From the NCBI GenBank assembly GCA_964636385.1, contig CAZWSC010000063.1:50746-114745 (forward strand): DNA of 64,000 nucleotides, in the 5' to 3' direction. Positions 18,871 to 28,074 of the stretch are shown here, in pieces. Position 1 is the first letter of the stretch. Each line of letters begins with the position of its first letter. The notes below the pieces were generated by a model. The model saw nothing but the letters and a program-made list of their open reading frames with translations. It did no database searches and was not told where the DNA came from. The DNA is from CAZWSC01 sp964636385. GTDB taxonomy: Bacteria > Eisenbacteria > RBG-16-71-46 > CAIMUX01. The position numbers and the translations under genes were made by a program.

Positions 18871-20839
18871 TCCTGCGCAGGAGGAACTCGTTTTCCGGGT
18901 GGGCAAGGGCCATGACCCTGAGGGAGTCGACGAGGGGGCCTGTGTCCGACCCGAACCTGGCAGCCTCCCTGCGCCTCAGTTCTCCCCGCAGACCCTCAAG
19001 ATCCCCGCGGACCTCCTCCGACTTCGGATGCAGCCGCGCAGCCTGGGTGTACAACCACCCGGCCTTGTACAGATCTCCCCTGTGGAATGCAACCGCCGCC
19101 AGGTTCTGCAGGGCGTGGAGGTCGCCGGGGTGCATCTCCAGCACCATGCTGAAGCTCTCCTCGGCCTCCTCCAGGCGCCTCATCCGCAGCAGCACGCCAC
19201 CCAGGTTGTGTGCCGCCTCCGCGTTCCGCGGGTTCAGCGACAGCGCCCGCCGGTACTGGATCATCGCCCCGGGCAGGTCCCCCTTCATGAAGAGCTCGGT
19301 GCCCATGTCGGAGTAGGTGTCGCTGTTGAAGCTGCGGGGCATCGCGGGAAGACCCGTGTTGGAAACCAGCAGAAGCACAAGGATGACAAGGGCCGCCGAG
19401 GCCTTCGCCGGACCGTGACCGCTTCTCCGCACAAGTGCCGGCGCATGGGCAAGGCCGCCTGCGGCAAGAAGGATCAGCAAAGGAACCATCGGCAGCCTGT
19501 ACCGGGCGGTCACGAAGAACGCGATCACGGAGAGTCCCAGCGCCGTAATCAGGGCAAGAAGCAGGAGCACGGATCGCGCGCCGGAGTCGATACCCCGGGG
19601 ATCAGCCGGAGACGGGGAGCTGTCCGTGAGATTCTGCTGCCGGTTCGCACCCCCCTTCCTGTCGCCGGCAGCCAGCAGGACAGCGCCTGCTCCGGCAAGG
19701 GGCAGCAGGAGCCCGAACGGGAAGGCCGGGCCGAAGATCCACAGCAGGCTTCGCAGAACACGGGATCTCTCGCGGAACGGGTAGATCTCCTGGTTCCGTG
19801 CGATCTCGTCCCCGCGCAGCAGCAGCCGCGTCTTCTTCAGCAGGAGGGAGCCCCACTCGAGCGGATTCCCGCTGATCCATCGCCATGACTCGCGATACCA
19901 CCACGGGGAGGTTTCGCCCAGCCGTGTCACACCGGCATCCACCGGACGCTGCATCAGCTCCCTCCATGCGCGGCCCGGGCGAAGCGCAACGGTGGAATCG
20001 TACTCGGGGTTGTTGCCTATCCAGAAGTTGACGCCCCCATTGTACGAGATCACCACAGGCTCCCCCGAGCCCGCCCAGTTCCAGGCCGTGACTCCGAGCA
20101 CGGGAAGGGCGCACGCGGCCAGGAAGATGAGCCAGGGGGGCAGCAGGGATGCTCTCGAAGGGACCCTCCTCCGGGCCCCTTTGCCCCGGCTGAACCTGCC
20201 GTCGCTGTGAAAGAGCGCAAACCCCAGGACAGGCGCCACAACGAGGAGCGACGCGACCGTGATCCCTGCAAGGCCGAGCGCCAGGCCGCCTGACGCGGCT
20301 CCAGTCAGGCGGGACGCGCGCGGCGCCGTGACGCGCTCCAGCGCCAGGAGCATCAGGAAGATGCCCATCGTAGCGTTCAGGATCTGCAGGTCGAAGTAGA
20401 TGAGCGGTCCATACAGCGCAGCGATCCCCCACGCGATCCATCCGGCCGGGCGGCCGAAGAAGCGCGAGCCAAGGCGGAAGAGGAGCACGCAGGTCAGGCT
20501 GCCCAGCACGATCTGCAGCCAGCGGGCCAGATCCGGGTGTGCCCCTCCAATTGCGTAGAGCCCTCCCAGGATGTGCGGGTACAGGGGCGGCTGCCAGAAG
20601 GGAAGGTCGGCTCGAAACAGACCGCCCGCAAGCTGGGCCGCGGTGTCGTGATAGGACCGGGCGTCGACGACCAGCAGCCGGAAGAAGGGATCTCCGCGGA
20701 GTTCCAGCCACGCAATCGCCCGCACAAGGAGCGGCGCGAGAAGAAGAAGCGCCGGGCGCCAAAGGGGAGACGACCTCCTGGGGGGTTGCGCTGGTCTGGC
20801 GGCGCGGCTGTCGAGTTTCTGACGGCGTTTGTCGAGCAT
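18845..20839 (-). CDS. GT-C glycosyltransferase-like membrane protein with C-terminal TPRs
   Basis: About 664 residues starting from the ATG at 20839 (MLDKRRQK); the frame is open further but would run into the divergent aminotransferase gene. Residues about 35-460 hold about 11 membrane helices. An early extracytoplasmic loop with VVDARSYHDTAAQLAGG matches the acidic loop of GT39/PMT-like enzymes. About residues 530-650 form TPR repeats (PRNAEAAHNLGGVLLRMRRL, then HPGDLHALQNLAAVAFHRGD). The protein at 30749-32692 is a clear paralogue with the same loop, the same NGG[VI]N..IGNNP segment and the same TPR tail. A role in glycosylating exported proteins or lipids is an inference. Confidence 0.85.
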   Translation of the reverse strand: MLDKRRQKLDSRAARPAQPPRRSSPLWRPALLLLAPLLVRAIAWLELRGDPFFRLLVVDARSYHDTAAQLAGGLFRADLPFWQPPLYPHILGGLYAIGGAHPDLARWLQIVLGSLTCVLLFRLGSRFFGRPAGWIAWGIAALYGPLIYFDLQILNATMGIFLMLLALERVTAPRASRLTGAASGGLALGLAGITVASLLVVAPVLGFALFHSDGRFSRGKGARRRVPSRASLLPPWLIFLAACALPVLGVTAWNWAGSGEPVVISYNGGVNFWIGNNPEYDSTVALRPGRAWRELMQRPVDAGVTRLGETSPWWYRESWRWISGNPLEWGSLLLKKTRLLLRGDEIARNQEIYPFRERSRVLRSLLWIFGPAFPFGLLLPLAGAGAVLLAAGDRKGGANRQQNLTDSSPSPADPRGIDSGARSVLLLLALITALGLSVIAFFVTARYRLPMVPLLILLAAGGLAHAPALVRRSGHGPAKASAALVILVLLLVSNTGLPAMPRSFNSDTYSDMGTELFMKGDLPGAMIQYRRALSLNPRNAEAAHNLGGVLLRMRRLEEAEESFSMVLEMHPGDLHALQNLAAVAFHRGDLYKAGWLYTQAARLHPKSEEVRGDLEGLRGELRRREAARFGSDTGPLVDSLRVMALAHPENEFLLRRIRELAGAE

Positions 20840-20885
20840 GCGACGATTCTGGCACCATCGGGTCGCCTGTGCCACAATCCGTCCC

Positions 20886-22154
20886 ATGTTTTCAGAGCGT
20901 ACTGAGTGGGATGTCAGCCGCAATCCGCTCACCGAAGCCTGGGATCTCAGGCGTCGCAGTGGCCTGACCTGCATAGACTTGACCCAGTCCAACCCCACCA
21001 CCTGCGGCCTCGCCTACCCCCCTCGGCTGCTGGATGCAATCTCGAGTCCACCGGGGCTTTTCTACCAGCCGGAGGCGAGGGGGCTCCCCTCGGCAATCGA
21101 GGCCGTAGCAAGGCACATCTCCACGGTTCACAAGCCGACCCTCCCGCGGGCCCCAGGATCGACCGCCGATTCCTCTCAGGATCATGGAGACGCCTGTGGC
21201 CCGGCGCGTGTGGACCCAGCTTCGATCATCCTCAGCGCCGGCACCAGCGAGGCGTACAGCTGGCTCTTCAAGCTGCTCTGCAACCATGGCGACGAGGTCA
21301 TGATCCCGCGCCCCAGTTATCCTCTCCTCGAGTACCTTGCTGATCTCGAGTGCGTCAGCCTCAGGCCGTACACCCTGCACTACGACGGCCGCTGGAACCT
21401 GGACAGGCAGGCCCTGGAGGATGCACTGACGCCCCGCACGAGGGCGGTGGTGGCCGTACACCCCAACAACCCGACCGGGAACCTCATGACCAGGCGCGAG
21501 GCTGCCATGCTTGCGCAGTTCTGCGCGGAGCATGACCTCGCCCTGATTTCGGACGAAGTCTTCCTCGAGTACCCCCTGCAGGAGAGGACAGCGCCGCCGG
21601 CCACTGGGGCGCACGCCGGAAGCCTGGCGCCGGAATCCCCGTGCCTCGCATTCTCACTGGGCGGGCTATCCAAGTCCTGCGGACTGCCGCAGCTCAAGCT
21701 GGGCTGGATCCAGGCAGGCGGTCCGCACTCTCTGCGGGAGGAGGCGATCGCCCGCCTGGAGATCATCGCGGACACATTCCTGTCGGTGAACACACCCGCC
21801 CAGGTCGCGCTGCCGGAGATACTCCAGCTGGCCATGCCCGTGAGGGATCAGATCCGCAGGCGCACTGCCGGCAACTGGCGCCACCTGGCAACCCGTGCGG
21901 CGGGCTCGGCAGGCGCACCCTGGAGCCTGCTGGATGCCGACGCAGGGTGGAGCGCGATCCTGCGCATCCCCGCCACGCGCTCTGAGGAGCGGTGGTGCCT
22001 GGACATCCTGGAACGGCATGGCATCCTGCTCCATCCCGGCTACTTCTTCGACCTTCCGGGCGGGGCATTCATTGTTGCGAGCCTTCTGCCCCAGGAGAGC
22101 GTCTTTCGCGAGGCGATCGACCGTGTGCTGGAGTTCCTGGAGAGAGGGGTGTAA
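20886..22154 (+). CDS. Pyridoxal-phosphate aminotransferase, class I/II
   Basis: The 422-residue product is a fold-type I aminotransferase. PLP-contacting motifs are visible: HPNNPTGN (Asn195), SDEVF (Asp223) and GLSKSCGLPQ with the Schiff-base Lys263. The opening LTCIDLTQSNPTTCGLAYP is typical of the branch often annotated as alanine or aspartate aminotransferase-like. The amino donor cannot be fixed from sequence. I chose the ATG at 20886; an in-frame ATG at 20829 would overlap the divergent gene. No Shine-Dalgarno is evident and only 46 nt separate the two divergent starts, so promoters must be compact or overlap. Confidence 0.92.
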   Translation: MFSERTEWDVSRNPLTEAWDLRRRSGLTCIDLTQSNPTTCGLAYPPRLLDAISSPPGLFYQPEARGLPSAIEAVARHISTVHKPTLPRAPGSTADSSQDHGDACGPARVDPASIILSAGTSEAYSWLFKLLCNHGDEVMIPRPSYPLLEYLADLECVSLRPYTLHYDGRWNLDRQALEDALTPRTRAVVAVHPNNPTGNLMTRREAAMLAQFCAEHDLALISDEVFLEYPLQERTAPPATGAHAGSLAPESPCLAFSLGGLSKSCGLPQLKLGWIQAGGPHSLREEAIARLEIIADTFLSVNTPAQVALPEILQLAMPVRDQIRRRTAGNWRHLATRAAGSAGAPWSLLDADAGWSAILRIPATRSEERWCLDILERHGILLHPGYFFDLPGGAFIVASLLPQESVFREAIDRVLEFLERGV

Positions 22155-22348
22155 CGCAGTACTCGTGCGCATCTCAGGTGTCGGAGTAGAGGGATCATGA
22201 GCAAACCGGGCTGGTACGTCAGCGGTTGTCAGGGGGGGTGTGGGAGAATCGGGAAAGCTGCGATACCCGGCAGTCGCGTGCTGCAACCGGATGTGAGGAA
22301 GCATCCGCTGCGTCGAAACTGGCCGGGTCCGGAAGGGATGCTCCAATC

Positions 22349-22522
22349 GTGTGGCACAAGATCAGATCCGCCCTGCGGAATATGCTGAGCCCCAGGACTG
22401 GAAACTCGGAGACACCCTGCACTGACCTCTTCTGGCTGGTTTTCTGGATGATGGCGGCAGTGTTCCTGCTGATCGTCATCCTCGCGATCGGCTTCGCGGT
22501 CGTCGGGGCCCTGAGGGGATAG
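22349..22522 (+). CDS. Possible small single-pass membrane protein
   Basis: This frame would encode about 57 residues from a GTG at 22349, or 98 from an ATG at 22226. The C-terminal half is a strong hydrophobic helix (DLFWLVFWMMAAVFLLIVIL) after a short basic N-terminus. The hydrophobic run and its position support a gene, but the start signal is weak (GGAAGG about 12 nt upstream) and I know no homologue. Confidence 0.4.
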   Translation: MWHKIRSALRNMLSPRTGNSETPCTDLFWLVFWMMAAVFLLIVILAIGFAVVGALRG

Positions 22523-22581
22523 GCAAGGCCCGTTGTCCCTGGAGTCTCCCGGCCGGGCCGCCCAACCATTCCCGGCTGTCC

Positions 22582-22605
22582 GGCGCCGATTGCCCTACCG
22601 GCGCC
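22582..22605. terminator. Possible terminator hairpin between convergent genes
   Basis: GGCGCCG (22582-22588) pairs with CGGCGCC (22599-22605) around a 10-nt loop, 9 nt beyond the stop of the metzincin gene. No U tract follows, so it could equally be a neutral GC palindrome. Confidence 0.4.
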
Positions 22606-22614
22606 ACTCACCAA

Positions 22615-25032
22615 TCAGAATGCCGTCCTCACAACGCGGAACCCGACTGCCGGGTAGGCATACCCCGGATGACTGAGGTGAGGATGCCTGACCGCAGATC
22701 GGCAGCCCCGCGCGCCCGCGTCATATCCGCCGCCGCGAAGGATCCGGTTATGGTCGGGATCGACATCGGTCACCGGATCGATCTGCGGATCCTCTGAATA
22801 AGTCCGCCAGCCGCACCAGACCCACTCGTACGCGTTTCCATGCATGTCGTACAGGCCCCACTGGTTCGGTGGAAAGGTGCCCACATGCGTTGAAGCGCCG
22901 CGGAAGATGCCGGCCGCGCAGCCCTCCAGCGGGTACTCCCCGTTGTAGTTCGCCTCGTCATCCGAGGACAGGCAGTTCGTGTCGTTGTTAAACGCCAGGA
23001 ACGTACCGGCGCGGCAGGCATACTCCCACTCAGCCTCGGTCGGCATACGATATCCGTCGGCATCCTGATCCCAGGTTGCATCGCCGTTGGGACCGTGAAT
23101 CGTGTATGCCGGCGTCAGACCTTCCATGATCGACAGGGCATTGCAGAACTCGACCGCCATGTCCCAGCTGACCATTTCCTTCGGCAACTGCGAAAGGGTC
23201 AGGTCGCCACCCATCACCTGCTGCCACCACATCTCTGTCACCTCGAACTTCGACATGAAGAAGCCGCGCGTGAGGGTCACCTGGTGCCGGGGGCCTTCCC
23301 ACTCGAAACGCTCAGGCTCATCCTCCGGACTGCCCATGGTGAATGTGCCTGGCGGGATGTATACGAAGCTCCCTGCATTGGGCGAGTCATCGGCGAACAC
23401 CCGTAAACGGCAGTTGGAATCGATAATCCCGGGAATGTCGACTCCCGCGTTCCACTCGATATTGAGCCCGGCGCCCGGCAGCACACCCGCCCCGACATCG
23501 CCGCTCACGGCCTTGCACTCATAGGGGAAGGTCTCCCCTCCGTCTGTCGAAAGGAACAGCCGGATCGTGACCGGCAGATCACCCAAGGTCTCGAGGTCAT
23601 ACGTCACATCGAACACTGCCGAGGCGGGACGCTGCTCCGCCTGGACATTACTGACGACCGGCTCTTCGACAGGCGGCCGGTCCCGATACGCCGCCACTGC
23701 ATGCTTGATGCCACGGAGGGTCCGCGCGTTGTCGCCGTCCTGGGGGTGGCCGGACGGCTGCCCGTAGTGAATCACATCCGGGTTGGAGAAGTGCGCGACG
23801 GCCGTGTGGTCGATGCCGTCGGGGAAGTACTGGCCGCTGCTGTAGGTCATGAGCGAGCAGTAATGCCCATTGTCATCGCCGGTCCAGCGCCAACCGGCCG
23901 ACCAGATGTTTTCGGGCCAGTTCTGCCAGTTGGTCGGGCCGGGCTGGACGTTCTGCTGCTTGTGATGGTGGCAGCCCATGTTGTGCCCCATCTCATGAAT
24001 GTGCGTGTAGGTCCAGCTGGCCTGCTGGACGCGGGTCAGGCTGAATCCGTACGCGGGCGCCCCGTTGATGTTGTTCAAGAGCCAGCCCAGCCCGCCTGTG
24101 TCGTGCGCCAGCGAGAAGAGCGCCACGAGATCGGCTCCGCTGTCGTCCCGCCAGTCGTGCACCTCGTCCATGTAGCCGTGAGGATCATGCTGATGGCCCT
24201 GGGAGAAGGTCAGCCGGTAGATGTCGGTTATCGAATCATAGCCTCCCTGGCTCTCCGCATAGTCGACCTCGGACGAATGGACCAGGTTGACGCTCATGAA
24301 GGTATCGCTGTTGTCGAGAGAGAGCTGGGCCTTCTCCATGGAGAGAGCCACGACGTTGGCGATGCCGCCGTCATTTGCGGCAGCCCAACCGGCGGCAGCC
24401 GGTGTGTAGACGATCATGACATCGATGTCGGCCCAGTCCCCCGGCCCGCGCGACTCCTCCGTCACGCGCGACTGCAGCAGCTCTATCTCCCTTGCCTCAC
24501 CAGGTGTCGGTGCAGGGGAAATGAGAAGCGGGCCATCCCCGACCTCCACACGGCCATCGACATCCATCAGGTAATGGCCGGGGCCGCCCGGGTCTGCGAC
24601 AAGCCTGTAGTGCTCGCCGCGCTCGGGAATCCTGATCGTACCGAGGCTCTTCTCGCCGGTGGTCACGAGGAGCATGTAGCCGAACTCGTATCCCTCGATT
24701 CTCGCGCGGACTGCCACAGTGCCGTTGACGTTCCTGCTCACCCGGTCGACAACCGCTTCATAGCCCGCATCGGGGAACAGGTCGAGGACGATGCGCTCGC
24801 CGACTGCAGCCTCAACCGCACTACTCAGGCGTGGATTCAGCTCAACCTGGCGGGTCCGTGCAGCCGAGAGTCCGTCCGGCAGCTCGATTCCGGCAGGCCC
24901 CCCCTCGAACACGGTATGCCGGTCTCCGGGGAACAGCTCCGTCTGTGCGATCGCCGGACAGAGGCCGACAGCGAAAACCAGCAGTAATGCCTGCGGCAAC
25001 GCAGCCGCAAGCATGAGCTTCATTCTGGGCAT
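22615..25032 (-). CDS. Secreted metzincin metalloprotease fused to a SUMF1-like domain
   Basis: The 805-residue product starts with a signal peptide (about 1-30). A pro-like region precedes a zinc protease domain (about 200-455) with HEMGHNMGCHH (His346, catalytic Glu347, His350, His356) and a Met-turn in CSLMTY (Met395), which places it among the reprolysin-like metzincins. A linker beta-sandwich (about 458-550) follows. Residues about 555-805 form a formylglycine-generating-enzyme (SUMF1) fold: IPPGTFTMGSPEDEPERF, RMPTEAEWEYACRAG, WGLYDMHGNAYEWVW and VGFRVVR. The two catalytic Cys of true FGE are missing near the end (GGYDAGARGCRS), so this domain probably binds or scaffolds. AGGCGGTG precedes the ATG. 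The sorting-domain gene at 25071-25496 lies 38 nt upstream in the same unit. Confidence 0.92.
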   Translation of the reverse strand: MPRMKLMLAAALPQALLLVFAVGLCPAIAQTELFPGDRHTVFEGGPAGIELPDGLSAARTRQVELNPRLSSAVEAAVGERIVLDLFPDAGYEAVVDRVSRNVNGTVAVRARIEGYEFGYMLLVTTGEKSLGTIRIPERGEHYRLVADPGGPGHYLMDVDGRVEVGDGPLLISPAPTPGEAREIELLQSRVTEESRGPGDWADIDVMIVYTPAAAGWAAANDGGIANVVALSMEKAQLSLDNSDTFMSVNLVHSSEVDYAESQGGYDSITDIYRLTFSQGHQHDPHGYMDEVHDWRDDSGADLVALFSLAHDTGGLGWLLNNINGAPAYGFSLTRVQQASWTYTHIHEMGHNMGCHHHKQQNVQPGPTNWQNWPENIWSAGWRWTGDDNGHYCSLMTYSSGQYFPDGIDHTAVAHFSNPDVIHYGQPSGHPQDGDNARTLRGIKHAVAAYRDRPPVEEPVVSNVQAEQRPASAVFDVTYDLETLGDLPVTIRLFLSTDGGETFPYECKAVSGDVGAGVLPGAGLNIEWNAGVDIPGIIDSNCRLRVFADDSPNAGSFVYIPPGTFTMGSPEDEPERFEWEGPRHQVTLTRGFFMSKFEVTEMWWQQVMGGDLTLSQLPKEMVSWDMAVEFCNALSIMEGLTPAYTIHGPNGDATWDQDADGYRMPTEAEWEYACRAGTFLAFNNDTNCLSSDDEANYNGEYPLEGCAAGIFRGASTHVGTFPPNQWGLYDMHGNAYEWVWCGWRTYSEDPQIDPVTDVDPDHNRILRGGGYDAGARGCRSAVRHPHLSHPGYAYPAVGFRVVRTAF

Positions 25033-25070
25033 GAATCACCGCCTGTTGTTGGAAATGATGCCGGGCGGGC

Positions 25071-25496
25071 TTACCTGACCAGCAGCAGGTTCATGGTCTG
25101 CGCACTCCTGCCGGTAACGAGCCGGCAGAAGTAGATCCCCGACGGAACGTCGCGGCTGTCGCTGCCGGTACCGTCCCAGACGACCTGGTGGCTTCCGGCT
25201 GCCCGTATCCCTGACTCGACTACCCTCACCAGGCGCCCGTTCACGTCGAAGACCGCGATCTCGACCGGACCCTCGACAGCCAGGTCGAAGGAGATTCGCG
25301 TCTGTGGGTTGAAGGGGTTCGGGTAGGAGGACACAAGCCTCGTCAGCGCGGGTGCACCTTCATCGTGGTCCTCGACCGATGTGACTGTGTCGATGGCGAA
25401 GATATCGGAATCTGCGAAGGCCACCCGGGCATCGGAAACCGTGCCGCTAAACACCAGCATGGCAAGGAACAACGGCAGGGCGAGCAGGAAACGCAT
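25071..25496 (-). CDS. Exported protein made almost only of a FlgD-like sorting domain
   Basis: I chose the ATG at 25496 because GGAG lies 8 nt upstream and a signal peptide (FLLALPLFLAMLVFSGTVS) follows; the open frame extends 79 codons further. The 141-residue product has a linker of about 35 residues and then the whole C-terminal domain: SSYPNPFNPQTRISFDL, AVFDVNGRLVRVVESG, VVWDGTGSDSRDVPSGIY and NLLLVR. This domain normally sits at the end of large secreted enzymes. The metzincin downstream in the same unit lacks one. A good promoter lies at 25598-25626. The protein may be an anchor, a decoy or a remnant of a larger gene. Confidence 0.8.
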   Translation of the reverse strand: MRFLLALPLFLAMLVFSGTVSDARVAFADSDIFAIDTVTSVEDHDEGAPALTRLVSSYPNPFNPQTRISFDLAVEGPVEIAVFDVNGRLVRVVESGIRAAGSHQVVWDGTGSDSRDVPSGIYFCRLVTGRSAQTMNLLLVR

Positions 25497-25597
25497 GGTA
25501 GCTCTCCTTGTTGGCGGAACAGCAGGGGCTGGAACCCCGGGCGCCGGCTCAGGCAATCCCGTGACAGGGAGGTCCCCCGCCCCATGACGCAAGTGCG

Positions 25598-25626
25598 ATT
25601 CTAGCAGATAGCGGGTTGCGGGACAA
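25598..25626 (-). promoter_or_regulatory. Predicted sigma70-type promoter for the sorting-domain/metzincin unit
   Basis: On the minus strand, TTGTCC (25626-25621) and TAGAAT (25603-25598) are separated by 17 nt, matching the -35 and -10 consensus at 4/6 and 5/6 positions. The expected transcript start is near 25591, giving a 5' UTR of about 95 nt. Confidence 0.5.
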
Positions 25627-25635
25627 CCGAGCCAC

Positions 25636-26775
25636 TCAGTCGTACCTGAACCTCCTGATCCCCACGGCGGTGAAGACCAGGGCGAAGAGGGCCAGGGCGC
25701 CGATTGCGGGCAGCGCTGCCGAAATGGGATCACCGTGGCTCACGAGCCTGTGTGTGCCCTGCATCGCCCAGCCGGTGGGGAGGAAGAGGGCAAGCTTCTG
25801 CATGAAGTCCGGCACCACCTCGATCGGCCACCAGCACCCGCCCAGCGCCGCAAGGACGATCGATGCGACGATCCCTGTTCCCACTGCCTGCCCCGGGCTG
25901 CGCGCCTCGCTGCCCAGCAGTATCGCCAGGGCTGCTGCAGCGATGGAGTAGAAGACCAGAAGCACGGCAAGTCCGCCTATGTTCGGCCCCCAGTCAATGC
26001 CGAATAGAACAGCTCCTATGAACATCGCATACGCAGCCTGTACAAGCGACATGCCGACCCGGGAGCAGAGCTTCGACAGAACAAGCTCCATCCGCCCCAC
26101 GGGCGATGATGCGACGCGGCGCAGAAGTCCGCCCTTCCGCTCTGTATAAAGCACAAACGAGCCGCCGGTCAGAACGGAGAGGAGCATGAACATGACGAGT
26201 ATCCCGGGTACCGACTGGCCGTATCCGGCGGGGACCATCCGCCGCTCGCCCGCCTGCGACACCTGAAGCTCGACAGCCGGCGGAAGGGAGCGAACATGCT
26301 CGAGCCCTTCAGCCGTCACATTCCCGGCCGAATCCGATGCAGCGGCAAGCGCCATGTCCCCGATCGTCGCGAAGACCGCCCTGCGAAGCCTGGACTGATC
26401 CAGCTGGCCGGACAGATCCCCCGTATCCACGCCCCGCAGGAGAATCTCGGCCTTGTCACCGGCCGCGGTCTGCCGGCTGAAGTCCTGCGGGAGTTCCAGA
26501 CGCCTGCGGGGAAGGAGTGTGTCGGCGGGGTCGCTGCTGCGCACAACCACGAACCCCTGCCCCTCGAGACGTGCTGCGAGCGCATCTGTCACAGGCCCTG
26601 AATCCTCCGTCACAATCCCGATCCTCGGGGCCGGCGCTCCGGCGCCGCCCCCCCTGCTCATCAGGCCGGTGAAGTACATGAAGAAGACCGGCATGATGAA
26701 GATCCAGAGGATCGACTCCTTGTCCCACAGCAGGAGCCGCAGGTCGAACCGCGCTAGTTTCAGGATGCGTCGCAT
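25636..26775 (-). CDS. ABC-2 type transporter permease
   Basis: A 379-residue membrane protein with the ABC-2 layout: one N-terminal helix (about 20-40), a large extracytoplasmic domain (about 45-170) and a group of five or six helices (about 175-375). YTERKGGLLRRVASSPVGRM is the conserved segment after the second helix of drug and polysaccharide ABC-2 exporters. It is the third gene of an ATPase-permease-permease unit and starts 3 nt after its partner's stop (26779). The two permeases probably form a heterodimer. The substrate cannot be inferred. Confidence 0.9.
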   Translation of the reverse strand: MRRILKLARFDLRLLLWDKESILWIFIMPVFFMYFTGLMSRGGGAGAPAPRIGIVTEDSGPVTDALAARLEGQGFVVVRSSDPADTLLPRRRLELPQDFSRQTAAGDKAEILLRGVDTGDLSGQLDQSRLRRAVFATIGDMALAAASDSAGNVTAEGLEHVRSLPPAVELQVSQAGERRMVPAGYGQSVPGILVMFMLLSVLTGGSFVLYTERKGGLLRRVASSPVGRMELVLSKLCSRVGMSLVQAAYAMFIGAVLFGIDWGPNIGGLAVLLVFYSIAAAALAILLGSEARSPGQAVGTGIVASIVLAALGGCWWPIEVVPDFMQKLALFLPTGWAMQGTHRLVSHGDPISAALPAIGALALFALVFTAVGIRRFRYD

Positions 26776-26778
26776 GAT

Positions 26779-28074
26779 CTACATCCCCCGCGCCAGACGG
26801 CGCTTCGCCTGGAGATGCGCCATGGCAAGGAAGAGGGCGGTTCCCGCGACGCAGACCGCCAGCACAGGGCCGGCTTCCCATGCACCGGGTGGGCGCTCCA
26901 TTATGGCGTCCTTCACGCGCTCCACCGCCCAGCCCACGGGCGTGTACACCACGATGCCGCGCAATGCCTGCGGCATCGACTCGATGGGAAAGAATCCACC
27001 CCCCACGAGGGCGGAAGGCATGATCACCGCAGTCGACAGCAGGCTTGCCCCCTGCTCGCGGCGCGGAAGCAGGACCAGCCACTGCATGAAGGCGAGGACC
27101 ATCGCGCCGATCGCCAGCGCAGTCCAGTAGCCGCGGATCATCCCCGCTGCCGGAAGCCGGGTCACACCCCACGCCAGGACGAAGAGGACAGCCATGATCA
27201 GCATCAGGACAGCCACGCCTGCCAGCACCTTTCCGTTGAGTATGACCCCCATGGGATTCGGCGATGCCGCGGTGCGACGCAGTGTGCCCGCCTTCACCTC
27301 CTCCCAGACATCCAGGGCCAGGGTCTGCCCGAGGAACAGCAGCGACAGCACGATCATCCCGGGAAGGAAGAAGGCGATGAGGTTAAGCCCCGGCCCGCGC
27401 TTCTCGCCGGCCGAGTCGGTCTTCAGATCTATGACCGGAGGGAAGACATAACGCGCGGAGCGGTTCATGACCTGGTTGATGGATGTGGAGATCCCGGCCA
27501 CAACCGCATCGGGGGGTGCTCCGGCAGGCGCGCCGGGGGATGCGCCCGGGGCGTCGATAAGCCCGCGGATCTCCGCGATCGGACCGGCGAACATCTCCCG
27601 GATGTAAAACCCGCCCTCGGCCATTGTTGCAACAACCTCCTCCAGTATCGACGGGAGGATGTACTGCGCGGGATTGCGGATCAGGTCGAGACGGGCGGTG
27701 CCGCCCCCAAGGTACGCGTCTGTGAAACCCTTGGGGATTATGAGCGCAGCAGACACCTTGTCCCCACGGACAAGGGCGATTGCCTCAGCCGAGTCTGCCG
27801 GGATCGCCTCGAGGAGATCCGGGAGCGGGCCATGGTTGAATCCCCCGGAGATGAAGCGGGTCAGCAGAGTATCATCCAGGTCCACGACGGCCAGCTTCGC
27901 CTTCGGCATCTGGCCTGAGCCGAACCCGCCGAAGGCCATCGCCATGACCCCCACCAGCGCTATCGGGATCGCAAGGGTGAGGAGAAGGCCGGCGGGATCC
28001 CGCCTGCGACGGCGAAGATCCTTCGCCACGGTGGTCCACAGAGGCGAAGAGCGGGCGGGTCCGGGCAGGCTCAC
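26779..28074 (-). CDS. ABC-2 type transporter permease
   Basis: A 431-residue partner of the preceding permease with the same layout: an N-terminal helix (about 28-48), an extracytoplasmic domain to about 225, then helices to about 425. EEVKAGTLRRTAASPNPMG corresponds to the conserved ABC-2 segment in the other permease. The extracytoplasmic domain has a low-complexity Ala/Pro/Gly stretch (DAPGASPGAPAGAPPDA). The start overlaps the ATPase stop by 4 nt, and the next permease starts 3 nt after its stop, so all three are surely co-translated. Confidence 0.9.
   Translation of the reverse strand: MSLPGPARSSPLWTTVAKDLRRRRRDPAGLLLTLAIPIALVGVMAMAFGGFGSGQMPKAKLAVVDLDDTLLTRFISGGFNHGPLPDLLEAIPADSAEAIALVRGDKVSAALIIPKGFTDAYLGGGTARLDLIRNPAQYILPSILEEVVATMAEGGFYIREMFAGPIAEIRGLIDAPGASPGAPAGAPPDAVVAGISTSINQVMNRSARYVFPPVIDLKTDSAGEKRGPGLNLIAFFLPGMIVLSLLFLGQTLALDVWEEVKAGTLRRTAASPNPMGVILNGKVLAGVAVLMLIMAVLFVLAWGVTRLPAAGMIRGYWTALAIGAMVLAFMQWLVLLPRREQGASLLSTAVIMPSALVGGGFFPIESMPQALRGIVVYTPVGWAVERVKDAIMERPPGAWEAGPVLAVCVAGTALFLAMAHLQAKRRLARGM

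Larger units (their letters stand above)
22155..22614. other. 460-nt convergent gap with little certain content
   Basis: This stretch lies between the convergent aminotransferase and metzincin genes. It holds one possible tiny membrane-protein gene (22349-22522) and a GC hairpin (22582-22605). Otherwise I see no gene, tRNA or repeat in it. Confidence 0.6.

Noticed and set aside
23701..24987. A 428-codon frame opposite the metzincin gene, and similar long frames at 907-2133, 4014-4961, 11091-12122 and 13524-14813
   Set aside because: All lie antisense to well-supported genes, have low-complexity Arg/Val/His-rich translations and no start context.
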